In this document: one piece after another, positions 1-64,000 of the stretch
Layout of the letters: every line of letters begins with the position of its first letter
Numbering within the stretch: the first letter of the stretch is position 1
DNA from: Polyodon spathula
Taxonomy: Eukaryota > Chordata > Actinopteri > Acipenseriformes > Polyodontidae
Assembly (NCBI RefSeq): GCF_017654505.1
Contig: NC_054555.1
Location: 6,072,335-6,136,334, forward strand
Reading direction: 5' to 3'
DNA: 64,000 bases
Program-made: the position numbers and the translations under genes
The notes under the pieces: model-generated
What the model was told of the DNA's origin: nothing
The model's database searches: none
The model's input: only the letters and a program-made list of their open reading frames with translations

Positions 1-44777
<44,777 letters not shown>

Positions 44778-45430
44778 GATGCACAGAATTATTTTCTCAT
44801 CCGATAGAAGGAAAAAATATATATATATTTGCTGAGAAATTGGTCTAGGTCTGGTACGGTAATTTAAAATAAATGTATTTCCTTATTAGCTTTGGGGAAT
44901 TTAATATTATTCATTGAATAACTCCTTTTTGTCATTGGATATTGAAAAGCTGTGAAATTCCACTCCCGATATGTTCCCTTTCTTCTTCACTGTCTCCCGA
45001 ATTGCCTGGCTCTCCGCGTACAAGGTCACAGTTTGGAATGAAATCCCGTATTTAGGGTGTTCCCCTCAGAAGAAGCAGATTGCAACAATACCCTGACAGA
45101 GCTGCTGGGGGATTCCTTGAAATACTGACGATTGCGATGGAGGTGCTATGCTATGCAGTCACATTCCTTCTCCAGTTCTCTTCGTATTCTGAAAACCCGA
45201 AGCTATTGGTCTGTAGCTGGCACCTTTAGAACTGAACGCCTATACTACAGTACTGCCTGCACTGATCGCATAATCTTTTTAAGAGACGTCAGAGCCAGCA
45301 GTGACATGACATGTAAACACTAACTGCCATGTGTACGTACTAATGTCAAGCTTAATGCATGCTGCCGAGATCGTGTAAGACGAGGGATGCACTGACTGTA
45401 AACTATGCTCATCGCTCACGGGGGATTTTC
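44778..45430 (-). promoter_or_regulatory. ablim3: putative ablim3 5' UTR and promoter region
   Basis: Immediately upstream of the ablim3 start codon. CpG dinucleotides are noticeably denser from about 44940 to 45430 than in the surrounding AT-rich sequence. A CCAAT motif lies on the minus strand near 44842 and a CRE-like AGACGTCA lies at 45284-45291. The 5' UTR itself cannot be delimited without transcript data. This is a positional and compositional inference only. Confidence 0.45.
44789..44800 (-). promoter_or_regulatory. minimal upstream ORF before ablim3 start
   Basis: ATGAGAAAATAA on the minus strand is a three-codon ORF with a stop, ending 11 nt before the main ATG. Its start context is weak (C at -3), whereas the main ATG has A at -3. 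It would be a uORF if the first exon extends at least 24 nt upstream of the main ATG, which is likely but not shown. Confidence 0.35.
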
Positions 45431-45466
45431 ACTCAAATGGTGTTTTGTGTTGCAGAATAAGCAACA

Positions 45467-45482
45467 CACTGCCACCTGCTGG
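45467..45482 (-). promoter_or_regulatory. CTCF-like motif between ablim3 and sh3tc2
   Basis: The minus strand reads CCAGCAGGTGGCAGTG, a near-perfect fit to the vertebrate CTCF core (CCASYAGRKGGCR). It sits about 700 bp upstream of the ablim3 start codon, on the side facing sh3tc2. Motif match only; occupancy unknown. Confidence 0.5.
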
Positions 45483-45549
45483 ATTCCTCAATTATTTAAT
45501 TGGCGTTAAAGAAACCTCTAATACTCTCCACCCAATACAATAATGTTTA

Positions 45550-45595
45550 CTTAAGAATTCAAGTGTAACATTTTGCTTAAGAATTCAAGTGTTAC
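45550..45595. repeat. 26-bp tandem duplication
   Basis: CTTAAGAATTCAAGTGTAAC occurs at 45550 and again, with one change, at 45576. It lies just upstream of the ablim3 promoter region. Confidence 0.8.
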
Positions 45596-45676
45596 TTCTT
45601 TACTGCAACCTATTTTAACACGCTAATGTACTTGATAGTGTGTTGTGTTAACTGTATAGATTAACATCTGGGTAGA

Positions 45677-45681
<5 letters not shown>

Positions 45682-45766
<85 letters not shown>
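45682..45766. repeat. (AT)n microsatellite
   Basis: About 42 uninterrupted AT units in the intergenic region. Confidence 0.95.
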
Positions 45767-45769
<3 letters not shown>

Positions 45770-45860
45770 CAATATTGCAATGCAATCTCCCTGCACAATC
45801 ACGTGTTAGTTCCATAATTATTCAGTTGAGTTGCCAATATATAATAAAAAAAAAAATAAT

Positions 45861-45866
<6 letters not shown>

Positions 45867-45900
<34 letters not shown>
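45867..45900. repeat. poly-A tract
   Basis: 34 A, preceded by an A/T-rich stretch. Confidence 0.9.
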
Positions 45901-45901
<1 letters not shown>

Positions 45902-46148
45902 ATATGAGGCCTTTGAAAGATCTGAAACTTTACTTTAATTAATTTATTATTTTTTAAAGACTCTGCAATAAATAAGTTTTATTACAAAATATGTTATCAT
46001 CAATAACAGGACTTCTGATATAAATTTATAAAAAATCCATCCCTGTCCATTTGACAGGTATCGAGGACAGCTTTGATCAAACTAGTTTTCCGAAAAAGGA
46101 AAGCCATATTATTTTCATGTAATTATCCTTTTAAACATTAATAATTTG

Positions 46149-46150
<2 letters not shown>

Positions 46151-46217
<67 letters not shown>
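46151..46217. repeat. (TAA)n microsatellite
   Basis: About 22 trinucleotide units directly before the LTR-like segment. Confidence 0.95.
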
Positions 46218-46234
46218 TCAAACCACTCTAGCCC

Positions 46235-46727
46235 TGTGGCAAATTTCTGCCTTGAGCATTGTTGAAGGGGTTAATAGGAACTGCAGGCTCAGAACTTAGC
46301 TAACAATACGTGCGGTTTTAGAGAGCACGTGTAGGTTCTCCAATGGTGTGTTTCTCTTAGCAAATCCCAGCATTGGCCAGTACTGGTATACAAAAGGGGT
46401 CAAGGCTGGTTGAGGCTCCGGACTCTTCATATGTGAATGCTCGTTATGCCACGGTGTGTATTTGAATAGCATTCTTGTTTTAGAAGGCAGCCTGCCTTAA
46501 TGAAGAAACCTGGACCAGCGATTCAGGGGAAGCAGTGCGACTTTAGCCTTTGTACAGCATGTCTTGGGAATGATTACCAAAGCGACCGTTTAGAAGACCT
46601 TACTGGTGACTCTGCTTTCCTTGTGTTTATTCCCCTGGAGGGGTAGAATGCCCTTTCATGTGTATGAATAAAGTATCATATTTATGATTTCAGTGTTGTA
46701 TGTCTGTTTTCTAACTACTATATAACA
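46235..46727 (+). other. LTR-like segment, unclassified
   Basis: 493 bp opening TGTGGCAAATTTC and closing ATATAACA, with a TATA-like GTATACAAAAGG about 150 bp in and an AATAAA at 46667-46672. This order (TG...TATA...AATAAA...CA) is what a solo LTR would show. However, the flanking 5-mers do not match, so no target duplication supports it. It could instead be an unrelated unique sequence. Confidence 0.25.
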
Positions 46728-47238
46728 GAAGGTTCGTTAGCGTTCAATAGTTTATTGAGGTGTTTGATTTGGACGGGCACGCAAAGATGTTCTACATGCT
46801 TACGGAATTCTAAAGAACAATCGCAAACCGGAAATATTTAGACGTTTACATCATTATTTATTTATTTATTTATTTAATTTTGATGTGAATACTTTGCCTA
46901 ATGCTGCGCAAATACTTGCTGAATTTTTCTGTAGATTGGTAAAGGGAGTCTACTGCTAAATGGAGACGCTCTGACCAATTAAGGTGCAGCTATCCTATTG
47001 ACAACAATGTAGATGTAGACTTGTGCTGGTAACACAAGCTACTTGTAAGCAAACTATGAATTATGTGTTCTGTAGTTTGGAGAGACATGAAAAACTGTTA
47101 AAGCTTTCTGGCTTACTTCCAGTTCATTTTTTACTTAGAGTCTTTAACTTAAGTTAAAGAGTCGATAAGCTATGCAGAATTACCCTTCCTTTCCCCCCTA
47201 TGATATGGAAGATATTTATACTACAGCATGTTACGTTT

Positions 47239-47252
47239 CTGCCCTCTAGTGG
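47239..47252 (-). promoter_or_regulatory. CTCF-like motif
   Basis: The minus strand reads CCACTAGAGGGCAG, matching the CTCF core. It has the same orientation as the motif at 45467 and also lies between the two divergent genes. Motif match only. Confidence 0.4.
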
Positions 47253-47431
47253 ATATAGCTTAAATAGCAGTTACTGCAAACACATTAACATTATTTTACA
47301 GATTGAAATCTTGACTAGTTCAAGGGTGGCCAAGCATTTTTCACACAGTCCCCAGGGCCGAGCTTGAGACAAAGCTGTTCAAGACAAACAAGAAAATCGT
47401 TCTCAGGAGCAGTTCTTAATATTAGCACTAA

Positions 47432-47432
47432 C

Positions 47433-47490
<58 letters not shown>

Positions 47491-47511
47491 ATAATAATAA
47501 TAATAATAATA

Positions 47512-47554
<43 letters not shown>
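47432..47554. repeat. (TTA)n-(TAA)n inverted microsatellite
   Basis: About 19 TTA units switch to about 21 TAA units, so the two halves are reverse complements with almost no spacer. The sequence could extrude as a long AT cruciform. Confidence 0.95.
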
Positions 47555-47775
47555 GACCTGATTCTTCAGACTTGTAATTGCAATCCTTTGGAGAAAGCTC
47601 TTCTTTTTTTTTGTAGCATATCCTACACTGAACAGAGAGGAAAACAGAACAATTGAGGGATATGGGGAACAATCGACTGAGACATTAAGCTTTCATATCT
47701 GGAGATCCAATCTTTCTCAAGCTACAATTAAAATGAAGTTGTCGGTCTTGTGAGTTGGGATTAAGATACAGTATA

Positions 47776-47779
<4 letters not shown>

Positions 47780-47858
<79 letters not shown>
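47780..47858. repeat. (GT)n microsatellite with short (TA)n end
   Basis: About 35 GT units followed by a few TA. Confidence 0.95.
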
Positions 47859-48159
47859 AATCAGTTATTTGTCTACATCAAGTTATTCAGTGTTGGCCTG
47901 GAAACCAAGCATATTTTAAACTTTGAAAACAAAATACTGTAATAACTGGAAAGCAGCACACTAAAGCTTCTTGACCAACTATAATGTAAACATAATAAAT
48001 TAATAAGGAGATACTGTACAGTACAAATGTCACTTTGTTCTCTTGAAGATATGTCTGTGCTCAAATATGCTTCAGTATTCTAACTAAAATTAGAACTCAG
48101 CTCAAAAGCAAACATGCTAGAATGCTCCTGTCTGGTGATTTTCCTGATGTAGTTTGATT

Positions 48160-48260
48160 GGTGTTCAGTGACATCATAGTTCCATAGCAAGTGTGCAAGC
48201 AAGTTTGTCTCAAGCCAAATGCTGCTATATAAAGAGGCCTCTTTATTACAGCTGGCAACA
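48160..48260 (+). promoter_or_regulatory. TATA-containing promoter candidate for sh3tc2
   Basis: A TATATAAAGAGGCC word on the plus strand near 48226, with a TGACATCAT (AP-1/CRE-like) sequence about 60 bp upstream, would put a start site near 48257. It is on the sh3tc2 strand 5.5 kb before the first recognised exon. AT-rich surroundings make chance matches likely. Confidence 0.2.
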
Positions 48261-51200
48261 CCCAAATAGATATTCTGATGCATTGGTTAGAGCTTTTTTA
48301 TTTTGATGTTCTGTATCATTTATAAAACACCCCTTTTTCATTTAACAAACTTAACACTGTTATGTAACTAAATTACTGACAGTTTTAGGTCAAAACAGCT
48401 TCTCTTCTAAACTACTGTCCTCATTCTATTCCACTCTAATTTAATGCTGAGTTTAAAACAGTAATCAAAGTTAGGATTTTACAAACATTAATTAATCAAG
48501 TATGACCAGTTTACCAAATTGTTATCAATAGTATACGGTATGACTGTTCAATAAGATGAAATAGATTATCTGTTTTTACAGAATGTAATATAATACAAAA
48601 AAAACTACAGTGATAGAACAGATGTTATGCCCGTGATATAACATTCTGTCATAACTGATTATGGAATCCTGGCCATTGGAAATGAAGGAAATGAGTGTTA
48701 CCCATAATGTATTTGGATTGTAAAATATTACAGGCAATCAGGCAGTGGATTTGACTTGTTTAGACCGCAACTTGTCTGCAAACCCAGGCCATTATGGCCA
48801 TTAGAGCAATATCTGTCAGTCACATGGGGAAGCTCTGTTGTTAGAGCAATGAATGGCTTTTGTAATAGAGTAGCAAACCAACAGAAAACAAAGGCGCCTC
48901 TCATTGTCGCAGGCTGGACCTTTGGAGTGCTCTTGTTGAGAAACGAAAGACAAATGAAAAGGTAAACAATTGCTCTCATATTGAAGACTTACAAAAGAGT
49001 GACCATATTGTGTCTCTGAGTTTCCTGTAGAAGAATATCTGGAATGAGAAATCAGCTTTCCTGCACTCTGCACCAGGCCAATTTATTTCAAAATCCATTA
49101 TGAATCATATTTTACCTATAGGGTTTGCACAGAATAAATCAGTACTTTTCTTTCTGTTGAAGACACATACCGTTATTGCTTATTTTTTATCCAGGAAATA
49201 CGCAGATAAAACGCTAGATAAAATAAATAAATACAGTACATTGAACTTGCTTGTCCTTTATATTGAATCACTTCCAGTTCAGTAGGTCACAAGGCTAGCT
49301 AGTACATGAAGTGATTTTGTACCAGGAAGCAGCTGAACCAACTCAAGAAAGTGCTGTTTGTCCCTAAAGTGCTAAATCTACTGTACATACTGTGCTGGGG
49401 GGGGGGGTTCCAAAGCGTTTTGATCTCCTAGACTGTGCTGTACTCAAGCAGACAGGGATGGTGCTATTGCCCAGCAGCACTTACACCCTGTGTGACTTGC
49501 AAATATTCTATAGGGGCTACATCATTTACAATGCAATATCGGATCAAGAAGGACACACAAAAAAATGTTTTCAGTACACAAACGTGAACCAGCAGGTGGA
49601 GTTCACATACCAGCTGAACTTACACAGCTACTGGCTCTGACCAGACTAAAGAGGCTAGTTTTGGAATTTCTAACAGGGGCTATTTCTGTGTGACAAACAC
49701 AACCTTCCTGATCAAAACATTACATATTGCATTTAAACCACACTTAGCCGGTTAACATTCGTGTCTTAGTTGTCAATATCACCTACAATGTTTTTAATAA
49801 GTCACATTTTGCTGACCCCACAGCTTCTTAACTTGCTAAGGAAACCAGTCTTGTGAAAGATAAGACTAAGGCATTCCTTTCTGAGCAGAGGGAGGGGTTT
49901 AGCAGAATCAAAGAATGCTTACAACTCATTCTCACAGGAGGCCTGCCCCAGTGACAGGCAGTACCTTACATACTGAACACAGGCAGTGTACAGCAAAATG
50001 GAAACAACATTTTCTATCTCAACAGGATATTGTTTTGCTACCAAACTGAATCTCAGCAGAGAGCCAACAGAGAAGTGCTTTAACATTCATGAATGAGGAA
50101 GAAAGAGGTTAGTTTTAGTTTTTTTTTTTTGTTGTTGTGCGTAACTGTGAACCACATTTGCTTCTGAAAAGGAATGCAGGTAAGTGGTGGTGTTGTCCTT
50201 TACAGTTGTAATATTGTCTATAAACATACTTTTACGTTTGGGAAAATGGCGTTTAGTTTATGAAACGTTGACCAGTGAAAATGCTCATTAAACAGCACCA
50301 CAACTAACATAAATGAAGCAGCAGACTAATTTTTATTTTTGGTAATGAGTTGTACCTGTAGCATTACTACTGCCCTTAAGCTCTTCTCTGAGGGTTAAAT
50401 CTAAACTTAGTTCAGTGAGTCCAACTCATATTACGACCTCTCCTGGTCAAAATGATATCCATACTGTGCCTATTTCGACCGCTGCCAGCATGCTTTACCA
50501 ATAAATAGGGTAACTCTTGTAACATGCCTTGCCTTCCCAACATTACTCTATAGATGATTTATAGCTTATGGAGGTGCATGATATCTTAGAGAGCATTCTT
50601 TTGTTATTCAAATGTATTATTGACAAAAAAATGTTATTCTACAAATTGTGTTTGCAAACAACACCGGTGCTGGACAGCTAAACAAGGGAGTGTGATCCAG
50701 TCAACGGTTTGAGTAGCGTCTGCATAAATACATTCTTAAGCAAATTACATAAGTTCAATCACAGATATATTGATGATCAGATAAAATGTATAATAGTCTA
50801 CAGTATTTATGTTCTTCAAAATCATGTATCAAAGTCACCAGCAGAAAGTGTTTTAAAGTACCTTTGTGAAAGTCTCTTAGCAAGCCTGAGCAAGGTGGAA
50901 TTCCTGTAAGTAGCCTAGTACTAAACTTTAGTAGTGCATACTCTATAGCTTAACACCCTTAATATTTGCTGCTGTGTATCAATCAGTAAGGAATAGTGAA
51001 ACCATGGCAAAACATAGCTCAACACAACGGCAAACGTACCGTGTAAACTGACTATGATAAAACCATCCAGTATATTGATAATAGCAGTTTGTACCATAAT
51101 GCTGTGGAAAGGGTGAACCTGCCAATGAGAGAAATGAATTCCCTTTTATGTCTGTTCCCTGAAGAAGTAAAATACAGTATGTACAGAATGTAGAAGAAAT

Positions 51201-53420
51201 AGCCACAGTTATTCTACTTTATCCTGCAGCTTGTTGAACTAGATTTTTTTAAATTTATAGCGAGGAATGGCTGAAGTCTGGATGTCAAGGCTTTATGTCG
51301 AGGCAGCATCTTACCAGATTATTTTGAAGTTGAATTCTTCTTTTATGACTCTTATAAACATGTTCGAGAAGGAAAGGCTTGCATTGGGCTTGGTTGTGTA
51401 CCAAGACTTCCCGTTACTGCTGCTACTGCTAGTGAAGCACATTGAATAGTGTTTCAGGGAGGAGAGTCAGTTTAGATAAATAAACTGTTTAAAAATGATT
51501 AAGATTCAGAGGTGGTTACATGTTTCACTGGTGTCTGTCACAGAATTTAGACACTTACACATGCTGAGAACATAAAAATAAGCTGCTAGTCTACATCACT
51601 TAGATTGCCTCCAGACCCAGTCCATGTGCAAGCTATTTAGATATGTAAAAACAACAATGTAACACTGTTTAACTTGGACGTGTAAGGAAGATTGATAGCT
51701 TAAAAGTCCCAGGAGTGCATAGTATCGCTTGAGGATATGAATTGTGATGAATATTTATTGCATGTATCTTGTTATTAAAAGGTGTTACACGTATACATTC
51801 TAATAGTCTGTACTGATTGGAAACGTTGCTAGGATCTGATTTAATCTTTTCTCTCCAGGCTATTGGAAAATTCCTTATAAAGACTACATCTTGCTTTATA
51901 TTGAAATGGACTGAGAAAAAAAATGCAGGGCCACACATGGCTAAGAGTGTAGGTCACAACTTGATCTAATTGAGTTACTATTTAATTAAGCAGATTAAAA
52001 CTGATATTGGAATGTGTAGTATAGGGTGTTATTAATGCTTAATTACAGGGTTATAACATACACGTATCTTGCTCATATGTTTCCAGACTTTTCTTTTGGT
52101 TGTACATAGATAACAACATCTTATCTGGGAAAAGTCTGGAATATATATTACACAGTACAGTATGTTACATTACAGTACATGAGCTATTTACTCTAAATTA
52201 TTGTTTTGGCTTACTAGGAACACATATTGAAAGAAAAGTGCAATGATTGCTTTCTGTAGCGAACATTGTTATTTGTTAAATAAGAAAAAGGAAACCACAA
52301 TATGCCAGGCATGTGAGTTATGATGCTCACAACAGCACTGACACACTGGGGTACTGACCAACCTACACTGGCATTATTATCTGTAAAGCATGCATTGTGC
52401 ATTCAGCAATGTTTGCGTGAATATTCAGATCTGCTTGTTTGGAGAGCTCAGCACTGCGCTTGTTGAATTAACTTTGAACACCATTTTCTGTCAAAACATG
52501 GCTTTCTTCTGCAATATGTCTTTGGTGAGGAACTTCTTGGTTTCAGGTTGGTTTGCTGGTTTTCTTTAACCACTCTGTTATCTTTTAAAAAGTGGGGGGG
52601 GGGGGGGGGGGGTTGCACTGCAACTTCAGGCTCTTCTTTCAACCCATGTCATCTTTTTAACAACCTAATTACACTGATAAGATAATAATACTTTCTCGAA
52701 GGAAATTAGCAGGTGAGCAATCACTGCCTGAAGTCAATTTGGGCCAGATTTACTAAAGCTTATCTCCTAGTATTTATTTATTTATTTCTTTAGTGGAAAA
52801 AAAGTGTTTTTGTTACAGAAGGGCAGCTACTGCATCAGCATTCAGTGTTGCTAGTTTTGCATTACCATTAATGTGCTCTTGACTAAAAGAAAGTTGTTTC
52901 AAATAAATTGAAATGTTGTGTTTCAAAGCAATTTACAGTGTTGTTGTTTTATAGTCATTTTATGCTATGTGGCCTCCAAGACCAGTCGCCTGTCTAATAT
53001 TAGTTGAGATGCTCTTATAAATGCTATATATCCTGATGTTCCATCTCAATCTTTAGACATGCCTTGCTTTGTTGAGTCTTCAAACTACAGGTCAGAGCCT
53101 CCCTAAACTGTAAAGACAATAAGATGTGTTTTTTCATAGCCTGCACTTTCCCAGTGCTAGAGAAACCTTTCTCATTAACTCGGTAACCAGCACTTTCCAT
53201 TTACCTGGAGAACCTGCACAACCAACCATAGGCAAAGTTTTCCTTTTCTCTAGTGTGTATCAGGTACAGCAATTTGAATGATGTTCCCACACGAGAAATA
53301 CATAGCCGTTTTTTGAGGCTTCACTACTACAATTGTTACAAAGGACATGGCTGATTAAAATGTTTACTTCAAAGTGCTTTTTCACCATTTTTTAAAAACA
53401 AAACTAGACACAAACTCACT

Positions 53421-53550
53421 CTTTGGATGAGATGTAAAACTGAGTTCCTAATGTAAGTTACTCTGCAGTAGCAGTTATGATGCATAGTTCACCCCCTAAT
53501 CTCTGTAAGTCTCTTTGGATAAAATTTCAGCTAAATTACTAATTAATAAT
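53421..53550 (+). repeat. SINE/LINE-type tail fragment
   Basis: Plus-strand reading gives GATGCATAGTTCACCCCCTA and TCTGTAAGTCTCTTTGGATA, related to the tail at 9940 (opposite orientation), ending in an AAT-rich stretch. Confidence 0.5.
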
Positions 53551-53793
53551 ACAAATAATAATAAAAGTGCACCTCAATATTGTAACATCAAAAGTTTGAT
53601 TTAAATACCCTGAAATATATCTCAATGCACTGAGCACCAGCAACTACAGTGTTACAATATAAAAGACAAATTTCAGTGATTAAACATGGAATATGTAGGC
53701 ACGTGTGTTTGAATCACATTTGATCTTAAGCATGCACATTCTCCAGCATAGAAGAGCAAACTTAGTGATGCAGTTCTCTTCTTCTTTTCATAG

Positions 53794-64000
<10,207 letters not shown>

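Larger units (their letters stand above)
45431..53793. other. intergenic / sh3tc2 5' region
   Basis: Lies between the ablim3 5' region and the first recognised sh3tc2 exon. The sh3tc2 promoter and first coding exon must lie in or near it, but I could not identify them. It is dense in (AT)n, (AAT)n and (GT)n arrays and includes an LTR-like segment (46235-46727), a TATA-like site near 48225 and a SINE tail fragment (53421-53550). A strong splice donor, ATGCAG|GTAAGT, occurs at about 50179 and could end a noncoding first exon. No coding frame through it fits the next exon convincingly. Confidence 0.6.

Noticed and set aside
52498..52525. ATG...TCTTTG|GTGAGG as sh3tc2 exon 1
   Set aside because: Its donor is in phase 0, which would put a stop codon in the exon at 53794.

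Overview
This is a vertebrate nuclear genomic window, most likely from a ray-finned fish. The evidence is spliced exons with vertebrate-type sites, a fish-type Tc1/mariner element, piggyBac-like and hAT-like MITEs, a tRNA-derived SINE family, and very abundant dinucleotide microsatellites. A non-teleost such as a sturgeon, paddlefish or gar is possible from the repeat types, but this is a weak inference.

Two protein-coding genes lie head to head. On the minus strand, positions 1-44777 hold the 5' part of ablim3 (actin-binding LIM protein 3): a 13-nt first coding exon at 44765-44777, exon 2 at 27632-27772 and exon 3 at 12269-12452, separated by 15-17 kb introns. The rest of the gene lies beyond the left edge, so positions 1-12268 are intron 3. 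On the plus strand, 53794-64000 holds most of sh3tc2: 15 exons in perfectly compatible splice phase, about 1,173 codons. Its first coding exon was not found, and its last exons lie past the right edge. The ABLIM3/SH3TC2 head-to-head order matches the human 5q32 arrangement as I know it. Exon sequences fit ABLIM3 and SH3TC2 better than the paralogous ABLIM2/SH3TC1 pair.

The roughly 9 kb between the two genes (44778-53793) carries a CpG-richer ablim3 5' region, a CTCF-like motif at 45467-45482, long AT, AAT and GT arrays, an LTR-like segment of uncertain nature, and a TATA-like promoter candidate for sh3tc2. The introns are mostly unconstrained sequence with repeats. The most informative are a 1.65-kb Tc1 element (39151-40797) with two homopolymer frameshifts in its transposase, nested inside a ~610-bp piggyBac-like element (38982-41240), and a 339-bp hAT-like palindromic MITE in an sh3tc2 intron (61877-62215).

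The genes have no shown joint function. ABLIM3 is an actin-cytoskeleton LIM/villin-headpiece adaptor and SH3TC2 is an endosomal-recycling protein needed for myelination. Their adjacency is ancestral synteny and may involve shared regulatory DNA. I found no wholly new biological system here. Everything else is ordinary vertebrate intron and intergenic sequence.
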